Shown: piece by piece, positions 37,380 through 44,918 of the stretch
Numbering within the stretch: position 1 is the first letter of the stretch
How the letters are laid out: every line of letters starts with the position of its first letter
Source: Burkholderiales bacterium
GTDB lineage: Bacteria; Pseudomonadota; Gammaproteobacteria; Burkholderiales; JAEUOS01
Assembly: GCA_016790695.1 (NCBI GenBank)
Contig: JAEUOS010000032.1
Coordinates: forward strand, 1 to 45,323
Direction of reading: 5' to 3'
Length of the DNA: 45,323 bases
Program-made: the position numbers and the translations under genes
Notes under the pieces: generated by a model
Told to the model about the DNA's origin: nothing
Database searches by the model: none
The model's input: only the letters and a program-made list of their open reading frames with translations

Positions 37380-38096
37380 TCATCCGGCGCGGAATCCGCG
37401 GATGCGCGCCTTGAGGTCGCCGTCGGTGAGCGACTCGACCAGGCTCGCCATGTCCTGCGCGCGGGTGTCGTGCACGGTGATCGCGGCGAGCCGCCGCGCC
37501 GCGCCGGGCGCGAGCGCGCTCGCCGCCTCGCGCATCGTGGCGACCGCGCGCGCCTCGTCCCCGGGGGCGTGTTCGCGTCGCACCAGCCCCAGCGCGCGGG
37601 CCTCGGCCGCGTCGATGGTGCGCGCCTGCGCCAGGAAGTCATGCGCCGCGGCGGCGCCCGCGCGCGCGATCAGGCGGCGCGTTCCGAGTGCGAGGCCGAA
37701 CTTCCACCCCGGCATGCGAAATCGCGCCGCGCCTGCCGCGCTGCTGTCCTGGCAGGCCACGACCAGGTCCGCGCCTGCGCCGTATGCCGGCCCCTGCACC
37801 AGCGCGGCCACCGGCCACGGCGCATGCGCGAGGCGCTGCAGCAGCTGCTCGATGCGCACGAAGCGCCAGCACAGCTCGGCAACCGAGGCCTCCTCGAATC
37901 CGGAGAAGTCGAATCCCGCGCAGAAGTTCCGACCTTCGGCCGCGAGCAGCACGAAGCGCGGCGCCGACCGCTCGAGGTCGTCGAGGGCGCCGTGCAGCGC
38001 CTCGACGAGATCGCTGTCGAGCGCATTGGCGCGGTCGGGCCGGTCGAGCGTGAGGGTCGATGCGCCGTCCGCGCCGGTCACGCGCAGCGTGCTCAC
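37380..38096 (-). CDS. Crotonase-family (enoyl-CoA hydratase/isomerase-like) protein with altered active site
   Basis: A 238-residue crotonase-fold protein. The oxyanion-hole strand is recognisable (RNFCAGFDFSGF) as is the second signature GPAYGAGADLVVAC. Compared with rat enoyl-CoA hydratase, the first catalytic Glu is Asp here and the second (in PEI) is replaced by Gly (RMPGWKFG), with the following glycine-rich turn shortened. Hydratase activity is therefore doubtful; another CoA-ester reaction is possible. The start is GTG 38096; the longer frame adds Arg/Pro-rich residues that overlap no conserved part. It lies 64 nt after the GST gene on the same strand. Confidence 0.82.
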   Translation of the reverse strand: MSTLRVTGADGASTLTLDRPDRANALDSDLVEALHGALDDLERSAPRFVLLAAEGRNFCAGFDFSGFEEASVAELCWRFVRIEQLLQRLAHAPWPVAALVQGPAYGAGADLVVACQDSSAAGAARFRMPGWKFGLALGTRRLIARAGAAAAHDFLAQARTIDAAEARALGLVRREHAPGDEARAVATMREAASALAPGAARRLAAITVHDTRAQDMASLVESLTDGDLKARIRGFRAG

Positions 38097-38160
38097 CGGC
38101 GCCCCCGGCGGCGTGCGCGGTCCGCGCCGGCGCGGCCGCGCGCCCTGGCGCCCGCATGCA

Positions 38161-38772
38161 TCAGGCGAGCGCCTTGACGAAGCCCGGGCGCTGCAGCAGA
38201 CCGTCGTAGTACGCGTTCGCGGCGGCATGGGAGTCCGCCGTCATGACGCCGAAGAGACGCGCAAGAAACAGGGTGTAGCCCATCATGATGTCGGCCGCGC
38301 TGAACGACGCGCCGACCAGGAAGCGCCGGCCGCTCACCGCCGCGTCGACCGCGTCGAGACACAGGAGCGCGCGCGCCTTGCCGTCGGCGACCATCGCCGG
38401 AATCCGTTCCGCCTCGGGCCGCACGACCGTGTGCTGGGCGATGTCGCCCAGCGGCCGCGCGAACGTGGCCTCGGCGAACCAGCTCCACTGCAGATAGCGC
38501 GCACTGTCCTCGCTGCCGGGGACGGGGCGCAACCGCCCCTGGCCGTATCGCTCCAGCAGGTATTCGACGATGGCGCCGGACTCGAACATCGTGAAGTCGC
38601 CATCGGCGATCGCCGGCACCTTGCCGACCGGATTGAGGCGCCGGTATCCGGGCGCATGGCGAAAGGACGGCGAGAAGTCGATCGCCTCGATCGTGTAGGG
38701 CAGGCCGAGTTCCTCGCACAGCCAGATGATGCGGATGGAGCGGGTGTTCGGGGCGTGGTAGATGCGGATCAT
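38161..38772 (-). CDS. Glutathione S-transferase family protein
   Basis: A 203-residue cytosolic GST. The N-terminal thioredoxin-fold domain (1-80) has YHAPNTRSIRIIWLCEELG, the cis-Pro region GKVPAIADGD and the glutathione-binding FESGAIVEYLLERY. The all-helical C-terminal domain follows, with the N-capping motif FSAADIMMG. The substrate is unknown. It is preceded by about 150 nt with no gene, only scattered short GATGCGGAT-like repeats (38773-38924). Confidence 0.9.
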   Translation of the reverse strand: MIRIYHAPNTRSIRIIWLCEELGLPYTIEAIDFSPSFRHAPGYRRLNPVGKVPAIADGDFTMFESGAIVEYLLERYGQGRLRPVPGSEDSARYLQWSWFAEATFARPLGDIAQHTVVRPEAERIPAMVADGKARALLCLDAVDAAVSGRRFLVGASFSAADIMMGYTLFLARLFGVMTADSHAAANAYYDGLLQRPGFVKALA

Positions 38773-38924
38773 GGTCGTCGATGCGGTGCGCGGGAACGAT
38801 GGTGAGGGGATCGGATGCGGTCAGGGCCGTGCCACGGACGGCGAGCCGGGGGCGGTGCGGATGACGATGCGGATGGAGACGCTGCCGGTGTGTCGCTCCT
38901 GTCCTGATTGCGCCCCGACCGGGG

Positions 38925-38956
38925 AAAAACAAGCGGCCCCGGAACGGGGCCGCTTG
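38925..38956 (-). terminator. Intrinsic terminator of the tRNA cluster
   Basis: A 12-bp perfect stem (CAAGCGGCCCCG and its complement) with a 3-nt loop at 38930-38956 is followed on the minus strand by five T residues (38925-38929). It lies 10 nt after tRNA-His, ending the tRNA-Pro, -Arg, -His transcript and any read-through from rpsO-pnp. Confidence 0.92.
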
Positions 38957-38966
38957 CTATTGACAC

Positions 38967-39043
38967 TGGGGTGGCCGATGGGACTCGAACCCACGACAGC
39001 CGGAATCACAATCCGGGACTCTACCAACTGAGCTACGGCCACC
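38967..39043 (-). tRNA. tRNA-His (anticodon GTG)
   Basis: A 77-nt tRNA that includes the extra 5' G (G-1) opposite C73 that is needed for histidylation. The anticodon loop is TTGTGAT, the T-arm GTGGGTTCGAGTCCCAT, and CCA is encoded. It is the last member of the Pro-Arg-His cluster. Confidence 0.97.
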
Positions 39044-39083
39044 ATTGCGAAGACGCGGCCGCGAGGCCGCCCCTCCTTGAAAC

Positions 39084-39160
39084 TGGCCCGCCCGGCGGGA
39101 CTCGAACCCACAACCCCCGGCTTAGAAGGCCGGTGCTCTATCCGGTTGAGCTACGGGCAG
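39084..39160 (-). tRNA. tRNA-Arg (anticodon TCT)
   Basis: A 77-nt tRNA with acceptor CTGCCCG/CGGGCGG (one T-G pair), anticodon loop CTTCTAA and encoded CCA. It reads AGA and AGG, which are rare codons in this genome. It is 40 nt upstream of tRNA-His. Confidence 0.96.
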
Positions 39161-39205
39161 AGTCGTTGCCGCCAGGACTGGCTTGATGCAAACCACGGTA
39201 CTCGA

Positions 39206-39233
39206 AACACGGTACCCACAACACGGTACCCAC
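39206..39233. repeat. Two perfect 14-nt tandem repeats between tRNA genes
   Basis: AACACGGTACCCAC occurs twice without a mismatch. A degenerate copy lies just upstream (about 39191-39204) and a partial one downstream (39234-39245). The array fills half of the 126-nt spacer between tRNA-Arg and tRNA-Pro. Confidence 0.9.
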
Positions 39234-39286
39234 AACATGATACGGCCGGTACTGCAGGATCCGCTTCGACCGGCCGGCGAGCCGGC

Positions 39287-39363
39287 TGGTCGGGGTGGAG
39301 AGATTCGAACTCCCGACATCCTGGTCCCAAACCAGGCGCGCTACCAGGCTACGCTACACCCCG
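39287..39363 (-). tRNA. tRNA-Pro (anticodon TGG)
   Basis: A 77-nt tRNA with acceptor CGGGGTG/CACCCCG, anticodon loop TTTGGGA and encoded CCA. It is the first of the Pro-Arg-His cluster and lies 50 nt after the pnp stop codon. Confidence 0.97.
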
Positions 39364-39373
39364 ATCGACGCGA

Positions 39374-39402
39374 ATTATATCCCCCCGCCCCCGTTGCCAC
39401 AA
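39374..39402 (-). promoter_or_regulatory. Promoter for the tRNA-Pro-Arg-His cluster
   Basis: TATAAT (39374-39379) matches the -10 consensus fully, and TTGTGG (39397-39402) lies 17 nt further as a partial -35. The -10 ends 10 nt before the tRNA-Pro 5' end, so the leader would be only a few bases. The GC-rich bases after the -10 (TCGCG) resemble the discriminators of stringently controlled tRNA promoters. Confidence 0.6.
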
Positions 39403-39413
39403 TGCGATCGTCG

Positions 39414-41525
39414 TCAGGCCGCGGGCGCCGCGGCCTGCTCGGCCATCGCCGCCTTCATCGACAGGCGCAGCCGGCCCTTGTCGTCGGCCTCGAGCACCTT
39501 GACCTTGATCACCTGGCCTTCCTTCAGGTAGTCGGAGACCGCATTGACGCGCTCGTTGGCGATCTGCGAGATGTGCAGCAGGCCGTCCTTGCCCGGCAGC
39601 ACCTGCACGATCGCGCCGAAGTCGAGCAGGCGCAGCACCGGGCCCTCGTAGATGCGCCCGACCTCCACCTCGGCGGTGATCTCCTCGATGCGCTTCTGCG
39701 CCGCGCGGCCGGCATCGGCCGAGACGCTGGCGATGGTCACCGAGCCGTCGTCCTGGATGTCGATGGTCGCGCCGGTCTCCTCGCACAGGGCGCGGATCAC
39801 CGCGCCGCCCTTGCCGATCACGTCGCGGATCTTCTCCGGATTGATCTTCATGGTGATCATGCGCGGCGCGAAGTCGGACAGCTCGGTCTTGGCACCGCCC
39901 ACCGCCTGCTTCATCTGCGCGAGGATGTGCAGGCGCGCCTCGAGCGCCTGGTCGAGGGCCACCTTCATGATCTCCTTGGTGATGCCCTGGATCTTGATGT
40001 CCATCTGCAGCGCGGTCACGCCGGTCTCGCTGCCCGCCACCTTGAAATCCATGTCGCCCAGATGGTCCTCGTCGCCGAGGATGTCGGTGAGCACGGCGAA
40101 CTTGTTGCCTTCCTTGATCAGGCCCATCGCGATGCCGGCGACGTGCGCCTTGAGCGGGACGCCCGCGTCCATCATCGACAGGCAGCCGCCGCAGACCGAC
40201 GCCATCGACGACGATCCGTTGGACTCGGTGATCTCCGAGACCACGCGGATGGTGTAGGCGAATTCGTCGTGGCTGGGCAGCACCGCCGCCAGGGCGCGCT
40301 TGGCGAGCCGGCCGTGGCCGATCTCGCGCCGCTTCGGCGTGCCGACGCGCCCGGTCTCGCCGGTCGCATACGGCGGCATGTTGTAGTGGAGCATGAAGCG
40401 GTCGGAGTACTCGCCCATCAGCGCGTCGATGCGCTGCTCGTCGCGCGCGGTGCCGAGCGTGGCCACCACCAGCGCCTGGGTCTCGCCGCGCGTGAACAGC
40501 GCCGAGCCGTGGGCACGCGGCAGCACCGAGGTGCGGATCGCGATCGGCCGCACCGTGCGGGTGTCGCGTCCGTCGATGCGCGGCTCCCCGTCGAGGATCT
40601 GCGAGCGCACGATCTTCGACTCGAGATTGAAGCAGATGTCCTTGACGGTCTGGCTGTCCGGGCCGCCGGGCTGGCCGACGCCGAGGGTTGCGAACAGCTC
40701 CTTCCAGATCGCGTCGATCGCCTGCGACCGCGCCTGCTTCTGCTTGAGCTGGAACGCCTCGCGCAGGCGGGCCTCGGAGAGCTCGGCGATGCGCGCCACC
40801 AGCGCCTCGTCCCTGGCCGCCGGCTTCCAGTCCCATTCCGGCTTGCCGGCCGCCACCACCAGCTCGTTGATCGCGGCGATCGCCGCCTGCATCTGGTCGT
40901 GGCCGAACACGACCGCGCCGAGCATCACGTCCTCCGGCAGCTGATCGGCCTCGGATTCGACCATCAGCACGGCCTGGTCGGTGCCGGCCACCACCAGGTC
41001 GAGGCGGCTGCCGGCGAGCTGGGTCTTGGTCGGATTGAGCACGTAGTTGCCGTCGATGTAGCCGACGCGGGCCGCGCCGATCGGGCCGTTGAACGGCACG
41101 CCCGAGATGGCGAGCGCCGCCGAGGCACCCAGCATCGCGGCGATGTCCGGGTCGATCTCGGGATTGCAGGACATCACCGTGCAGACCACCTGCACCTCGT
41201 TGTAGAAGCCGTCGGGGAACAGCGGGCGGATCGGCCGGTCGATCAGGCGCGAGGTCAGCGTCTCCTTCTCCGAGGGACGGCCTTCGCGCTTGAAGAAGCC
41301 GCCGGGGATCTTGCCCGCGGCATAGGTCTTCTCGATGTAGTCGACGGTGAGCGGGAAGAAATCCTGGCCGGCCTTGGCACTCTTGGCCGCGGTGACCGCG
41401 GCGAGCACGACCGTGTCGTCGATGCTGACCATCACCGCGCCGGTGGCCTGGCGGGCGATCTCGCCGGTTTCGATGGTGACGGTGTGGGCGCCGTACTTGA
41501 ACGACTTCTTGTGGATATTGAACAA
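39414..41525 (-). CDS. pnp: Polyribonucleotide nucleotidyltransferase (PNPase)
   Basis: The 3'-to-5' phosphorolytic exoribonuclease of the degradosome. The 703-residue protein has two RNase PH domains joined by a helical segment, then a KH domain (about 555-620, with [15 protein letters not shown]) and an S1 domain (about 622-692). The second RNase PH domain holds the active-site Ser and Asp region ([29 protein letters not shown]). The start is a TTG: no ATG or GTG fits the conserved N-terminus ([11 protein letters not shown]), and AGAGG lies 8 nt upstream of it. A strong stem precedes the gene. Order rpsO-pnp is standard. Confidence 0.96.
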   Translation of the reverse strand: MFNIHKKSFKYGAHTVTIETGEIARQATGAVMVSIDDTVVLAAVTAAKSAKAGQDFFPLTVDYIEKTYAAGKIPGGFFKREGRPSEKETLTSRLIDRPIRPLFPDGFYNEVQVVCTVMSCNPEIDPDIAAMLGASAALAISGVPFNGPIGAARVGYIDGNYVLNPTKTQLAGSRLDLVVAGTDQAVLMVESEADQLPEDVMLGAVVFGHDQMQAAIAAINELVVAAGKPEWDWKPAARDEALVARIAELSEARLREAFQLKQKQARSQAIDAIWKELFATLGVGQPGGPDSQTVKDICFNLESKIVRSQILDGEPRIDGRDTRTVRPIAIRTSVLPRAHGSALFTRGETQALVVATLGTARDEQRIDALMGEYSDRFMLHYNMPPYATGETGRVGTPKRREIGHGRLAKRALAAVLPSHDEFAYTIRVVSEITESNGSSSMASVCGGCLSMMDAGVPLKAHVAGIAMGLIKEGNKFAVLTDILGDEDHLGDMDFKVAGSETGVTALQMDIKIQGITKEIMKVALDQALEARLHILAQMKQAVGGAKTELSDFAPRMITMKINPEKIRDVIGKGGAVIRALCEETGATIDIQDDGSVTIASVSADAGRAAQKRIEEITAEVEVGRIYEGPVLRLLDFGAIVQVLPGKDGLLHISQIANERVNAVSDYLKEGQVIKVKVLEADDKGRLRLSMKAAMAEQAAAPAA

Positions 41526-41570
41526 GGGGGTTACCTCTGGTTGATGACTGCGGAAAAGGCCCGCCGGATC

Positions 41571-41608
41571 AATCCGCTTGTGCGGCGCGCGCGGCGCACA
41601 AGCGGATT
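41571..41608 (-). promoter_or_regulatory. Long perfect stem in the pnp leader
   Basis: AATCCGCTTGTGC (41571-41583) and its exact complement (41596-41608) can form a 13-bp stem, 14 with the next G-C pair, over a GC loop of about 10 nt. No T-run follows, so it is not an intrinsic terminator. In E. coli a hairpin at this place is cut by RNase III and lets PNPase repress its own synthesis; the same may apply here. A smaller palindrome CTCGTCGACGAG lies beside it at 41621-41632. Confidence 0.65.
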
Positions 41609-41722
41609 GCCTGGACTCCCCTCGTCGACGAGGGAACGCAAGAACCGGATGGCCGAATCGGGTGGCGGGAAACGGCGGCGGTCCGGTGCGGCACGCGGCG
41701 CACCGCCCCGCCGCCACGGTGG

Positions 41723-41992
41723 CTACTTGCGCAGGCCCAGCTTCTCGATCAGGGCGCGGTAGCTGTCGGGCTGACGGCCCTTCAGGTAGTCGAGCAGCTT
41801 GCGGCGCTTGCTCACCATGCGCAGCAGGCCGCGCCGCGAATGATGGTCCTTGGTATGCGCCTTGAAATGCTCGGTCAGGCCGTTGATGCGCGCGGTCAGA
41901 AGCGCGACCTGGACTTCGGGGGAGCCGGTGTCGCCCTTGGCGCGCTGATGCGCGGCGACGACCTCGGCCTTGTTGATGGTGGCTGCGGTCAT
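41723..41992 (-). CDS. rpsO: 30S ribosomal protein S15
   Basis: S15 binds 16S rRNA early in 30S assembly. The protein is exactly the usual 89 residues from [12 protein letters not shown], with the conserved [36 protein letters not shown] and the C-terminal [12 protein letters not shown]. The open frame continues upstream to 42118, but that part is the untranslated leader. It precedes pnp by 197 nt. Confidence 0.98.
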   Translation of the reverse strand: MTAATINKAEVVAAHQRAKGDTGSPEVQVALLTARINGLTEHFKAHTKDHHSRRGLLRMVSKRRKLLDYLKGRQPDSYRALIEKLGLRK

Positions 41993-42090
41993 GAAATCCT
42001 CGAGAGGTTGGATGGCGTCATCCCAGAAAGCCGGGCCACGCCGCATGCTGCCGGCGCGCCGAGGAAGCGGCAATCCGAGATAACCGGGGG

Positions 42091-42099
42091 AGTATAGCA
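42091..42099 (-). promoter_or_regulatory. Extended -10 promoter for rpsO-pnp
   Basis: The minus strand reads TGCTATACT: an extended -10 (TG, one base, TATACT). Transcription would begin near 42084 and give rpsO a leader of about 90 nt. The -35 region (TATGAA at 42114-42119) is weak, consistent with an extended -10 promoter. Confidence 0.6.
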
Positions 42100-42152
42100 A
42101 AAATCCCCGACGCTTCATAGGCTTATCCTGCCCGCGCGCGGGCCCGGCGCCC

Positions 42153-42593
42153 TCAGGCCGCCGGGCCGTTCCCGACCAGCATCGCGCCGGTGGCCTCGGC
42201 CACGCGCACGCCCGCCTGGTTGACGCAGCGCGCCTGCATGCGCACGACCCCGCCGCCGTGCCTCGGCTTGTCGTCCTTGCCGACGATCTCCCAGGTGGTG
42301 GTCAGCACGTCCCCCGCGCGCACCGGCGCCAGGAACCGGCAGTTGTGCTCGAGGTAGCCGATCGCGGTCCCGCGAAAGATCATGCCGGCCGGCGCGCCGA
42401 TGATGGCGCTGGTGACCACGCCGTGCAGGATGCGGCCGCCATGGCGCGACCGCCCCGCGAATTCGCGGTCGACGTGCAGCGGATTGAAGTCCCCGATCAG
42501 GGCCGCGCCCAGACTCATATGCGCATCGGTGATGCGCATGGTCTCGACGAACGACTCGCCGACGGCGACGTCCGCATACCCTCTTCCCTCCAT
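42153..42593 (-). CDS. MaoC-like hot-dog dehydratase
   Basis: A 146-residue single hot-dog protein of the (R)-specific enoyl-CoA hydratase/MaoC type. The catalytic pair is D35 and H40 in GDFNPLHVD. The next conserved segment, [19 protein letters not shown], is also present. Such enzymes hydrate trans-2-enoyl-CoA. The start is ATG 42593, with GGAGG 5 nt upstream (42599-42603); a start at 42620 has no site. It is divergent from the carbonic anhydrase gene. Confidence 0.9.
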   Translation of the reverse strand: MEGRGYADVAVGESFVETMRITDAHMSLGAALIGDFNPLHVDREFAGRSRHGGRILHGVVTSAIIGAPAGMIFRGTAIGYLEHNCRFLAPVRAGDVLTTTWEIVGKDDKPRHGGGVVRMQARCVNQAGVRVAEATGAMLVGNGPAA

Positions 42594-42694
42594 GCCCGCC
42601 TCCGTGTCTGCGCGCCGCAATGCGACAATCGCACGGGCCGCGACGCCGCGGCGGCGTCCGTCCCCTGCCGCGGCGACGCGGCCGCGCCCGCCAG

Positions 42695-42730
42695 GTCAAC
42701 CCCCGAGTCAACCCCCAAGTCAACCCACAT
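42695..42730. repeat. Three 12-nt tandem repeats upstream of the carbonic anhydrase gene
   Basis: Units GTCAACCCCCGA, GTCAACCCCCAA and GTCAACCCACAT run head to tail and end 13 nt before the ATG. They occupy the place where a ribosome binding site and leader would be; no purine-rich site is seen there. Confidence 0.85.
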
Positions 42731-42743
42731 CCCGGATCATCCC

Positions 42744-43274
42744 ATGCCAGTCTACGCCGTCGGCCCGCGCGTTCCGCAGTTCCGCTCGGCGCGCCATTTC
42801 ATCGCCCCCGGCGCCCGCGTCATCGGCAGCGCCGTCATCGGCGACGGCGCGTCGGTCTGGTTCGGCGCCATCGTGCGCGCGGACAACGAGATCATCGAAC
42901 TCGGCGACGAGGTCAACATCCAGGACGGCGCCGTCCTGCACGCCGACCCCGGCTTTCCGCTGCGCCTCGCGCGCGGCGTGAGCGTTGGCCATCTGGCCAT
43001 GCTGCACGGCTCGACCATCGGCGAGAACACCCTGATCGGGATCAACGCGGTCGTGCTCAACGGCTGCGTGATCGGCCGCAACTGCATCATCGGCGCCAAC
43101 GCGCTGCTGCCCGAGGGCCGGCAGATTCCCGACAACTCCCTCGTCGTCGGCTCGCCGGGCAAGGTCGTGCGCGAAGTCACCGATGCCGACGCGGCGAACC
43201 TGCGCCGCATCGCCGCCAGCTACCGCGAGCGCGGGGCGCACTACCTGCGCGAGCTGCGCGAGATCGCGCCCTAG
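42744..43274 (+). CDS. Gamma-class carbonic anhydrase family protein
   Basis: A 176-residue left-handed beta-helix protein with hexapeptide repeats (for example VIGSAVIGDGASVWFGAIVRAD). The three zinc-ligand His residues expected for the class are present: H66 (VLHAD), H83 and H88 (VGHLAMLHG). Homologues (YrdA/PaaY/CaiE group) trimerise; some are carbonic anhydrases, others thioesterases or inactive. The start ATG 42744 gives MPVYAVGPRVPQF, typical of the group; the longer frame is a shadow of the MaoC gene. Its stop codon overlaps that of the convergent MaoC gene within a CTAG palindrome. Confidence 0.92.
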   Translation: MPVYAVGPRVPQFRSARHFIAPGARVIGSAVIGDGASVWFGAIVRADNEIIELGDEVNIQDGAVLHADPGFPLRLARGVSVGHLAMLHGSTIGENTLIGINAVVLNGCVIGRNCIIGANALLPEGRQIPDNSLVVGSPGKVVREVTDADAANLRRIAASYRERGAHYLRELREIAP

Positions 43275-43741
43275 GCGTCCGCACCGCGGCGGCCGAACAG
43301 GCCGTACCCGCGCATCATCATCACGTGCTCGTCGCGCTGGTTGTAGACATCCCAGCGGGTCAGCACCAGGCCGCGGTCGGCCTTGCTGGTCGGGCGCGCC
43401 TCCTCGATGGTGCGCTTGACGATCAGCGTGTCGTCCGGGCGCACCGGCTTGAGCCAGCGGATCTCCTCCATGCCCGGCGAGCCCATGCTGGCCGCGCGCA
43501 GCAGGTAGGCGTCGCACATGACGCGCATGACGATCGCGCAGGTCTGCCAGCCGCTCGCGATCAGCCCGTTGTAGATCGAATCGCGCGCCTTGACCGGATC
43601 GGTGTGGAACGGCTGCGGGTCGTACTGGTGCGCGAAGCCGACGATCTCGTCGGCGGTGATGCGGTGCCGGCCGATCTCCACGGTCTCACCGACCGCGAAA
43701 TCCTCGAAATACCGCTCCGTCGCGACGCCTGGCCCCGTCAT
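43271..43741 (-). CDS. MaoC-family dehydratase
   Basis: A second hot-dog protein, 156 residues, only distantly like the one at 42153-42593. D41 and H46 (YDPQPFHTD) are the likely catalytic pair; GLIASGWQTCAIVMR and LKPVRPDDTL match the MaoC-like dehydratase group often found with acyl-CoA metabolism genes. ATG 43741 gives the normal N-terminus (ATERYFEDFAVGET). The open frame upstream to 44818 runs antisense to nothing conserved and is rejected. It converges on the carbonic anhydrase gene. Confidence 0.9.
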   Translation of the reverse strand: MTGPGVATERYFEDFAVGETVEIGRHRITADEIVGFAHQYDPQPFHTDPVKARDSIYNGLIASGWQTCAIVMRVMCDAYLLRAASMGSPGMEEIRWLKPVRPDDTLIVKRTIEEARPTSKADRGLVLTRWDVYNQRDEHVMMMRGYGLFGRRGADA

Positions 43742-43900
43742 CGCGTCGTCCGATCGTCTGCCAGGGGCTCCCCGCGCGCGTCGTGCGCGCCGCCCCTGTC
43801 GCGGTGCGGCGGGTGCGGCGCGCTGGCCCGCGCGCTCCCGGGTGCGGCCGGCGCTGCCGCGCGACCGCGCTGGTCTCGAATGCTGGCAATGGTTTCCATG

Positions 43901-43924
43901 GGCGGAGGGGGTGGCGGAGGGGGT
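43901..43924. repeat. Two perfect 12-nt tandem repeats
   Basis: GGCGGAGGGGGT occurs twice, followed by a partial third unit. It lies in the 251-nt gap (43742-43992) between the DUF1178 gene and the MaoC gene. I see no gene in that gap, only GC-rich sequence. Confidence 0.85.
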
Positions 43925-43992
43925 GGCGAATGCGGCGCGCATCATGGCCCGGCCGCGCGGCGACGCCGGCCCGGGCCCGTCGACGCCTGAGG

Positions 43993-44442
43993 TCAGTTCA
44001 GCTCGCTCTTGGCAGCCACCGGGAACGGCAGATGGGCCACGTCGATGCCTTCCTCGGCGAGGGCCTTGGCCTCCGCCGCCGTGGCGACGCCGCGGATCGC
44101 GCGTGCCGGAACCTCGTTGTAGTGGATGCGCCGCGCCTCCTCGGGAAACTTGCGCCCCACATCCTCGGTCGAGGCGACGACGCGCTGCACCAGTTCGAGC
44201 ACGGCGCGCTGCCTCGCGTCGAGCATCGCCACGCCCTGCTCGGCATCGTTCGGGGCCGGCGCCGCCTCGGCGCTGGCCCCCAGGTTCAGGCGCGGCGCCG
44301 AGAGCAGCTTGCGCACCGCCGTCGAGCCGCACGCCGGACAGGCGACCAGACCGCGCTCGCACTGCGAAGCGAACGCCTCGGCCGAGGCGAACCAGCCCTC
44401 GAACCGGTGTTCCTCCTTGCAGGTGAGATTGAAGACGATCAC
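43993..44442 (-). CDS. DUF1178 family protein with N-terminal zinc-ribbon-like motif
   Basis: A 149-residue protein of a conserved proteobacterial family of unknown function. The N-terminal 45 residues hold C8, C28, C35 and C38 (VACPACGS) and resemble a small zinc ribbon. An Ala-rich linker and a helical region follow, then EEARRIHYNEVPARAIRG, which is conserved in the family. It begins 31 nt after tRNA-Leu(TAA) on the same strand, so it may be transcribed from the tRNA promoter. Confidence 0.88.
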   Translation of the reverse strand: MIVFNLTCKEEHRFEGWFASAEAFASQCERGLVACPACGSTAVRKLLSAPRLNLGASAEAAPAPNDAEQGVAMLDARQRAVLELVQRVVASTEDVGRKFPEEARRIHYNEVPARAIRGVATAAEAKALAEEGIDVAHLPFPVAAKSELN

Positions 44443-44473
44443 GGCGGATGCCTCGTGTGCGCGGTCGGTGCGG

Positions 44474-44563
44474 TGGTGCCTGGGACGGGAATCGAACCCG
44501 TACGCCCGGATGAGGGGCGAGGAATTTTAAGTCCCTTGTGTCTACCAGTTCCACCACCCAGGC
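44474..44563 (-). tRNA. tRNA-Leu (anticodon TAA)
   Basis: A 90-nt class II tRNA with acceptor GCCTGGG/CCCAGGC, anticodon loop CTTAAAA, long variable arm and encoded CCA. It decodes UUA and UUG leucine codons. TACAAT on the minus strand at 44574-44579 ends 10 nt before the tRNA and may be its -10; no good -35 is visible. Confidence 0.97.
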
Positions 44564-44713
44564 GTCGTGCCGCATTGTACCCCGGCCGCACGCGCGCGCC
44601 GCCGGTCGCGCCGCCCGTGCGCGCCCGGCCCGTCGCGGGTGGCGGCACCAGACCCGTGTTCGCCCGCCGCGACTGCGAAAAATCCCTGGGGCATCGGGAA
44701 ATCGTGCAAACGC

Positions 44714-44727
44714 GTGAGAAAGATCAC
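44714..44727. promoter_or_regulatory. CRP/FNR-like palindrome
   Basis: GTGA-GAAAGA-TCAC is a perfect half-site pair with the 6-nt spacing of CRP-family operators (TGTGA-N6-TCACA core). It is about 200 nt upstream of the secreted-protein gene. Confidence 0.35.
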
Positions 44728-44790
44728 GACTTCGCACCCCGGCACGCGACCGCCGCCGTGCCGTCGCGCCCCTGGCGCTGCCAACTTCCG

Positions 44791-44804
44791 CACACATTTG
44801 TGTG
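44791..44804. promoter_or_regulatory. Inverted repeat upstream of the secreted-protein gene
   Basis: CACACA-TT-TGTGTG is followed by AAAAA. It may be an operator. As an RNA it would make a weak hairpin, so a terminator is unlikely. Confidence 0.3.
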
Positions 44805-44918
44805 AAAAACGACTTCAAATGTGAATTGGCGTCAAGTTGCGACCGTTTCGGGGATTTTCCGGCATACAGTGGAATCCCACGCGCAGGCCCCTAGTCGAGC
44901 CGCCCCCGGAGTCCATCC

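Larger units (their letters stand above)
44564..44918. other. 355-nt intergenic region with regulatory-looking dyads
   Basis: No gene is seen here. The first part is GC-rich and holds the tRNA-Leu promoter region. From about 44690 the sequence becomes clearly more A/T-rich than its surroundings and contains two dyads (44714-44727 and 44791-44804). This looks like the control region of the secreted-protein gene that starts at 44919. No convincing promoter hexamers with correct spacing were found. Confidence 0.6.

Noticed and set aside
39206..39233. CRISPR-like array between tRNA genes
   Set aside because: The units are contiguous 14-mers without spacers and no cas genes are near.
43742..44818. 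Extension of the MaoC frame to 515 codons
   Set aside because: It runs antisense through the DUF1178-tRNA region in part and encodes Arg/Gly-rich sequence; the MaoC N-terminus is normal at 43741.
44828..44845. Sigma-54 promoter-like TTGGCGTCAAGTTGC before the secreted-protein gene
   Set aside because: The GG and GC elements are separated by 9 nt instead of the required 10, and the -24 box is incomplete.
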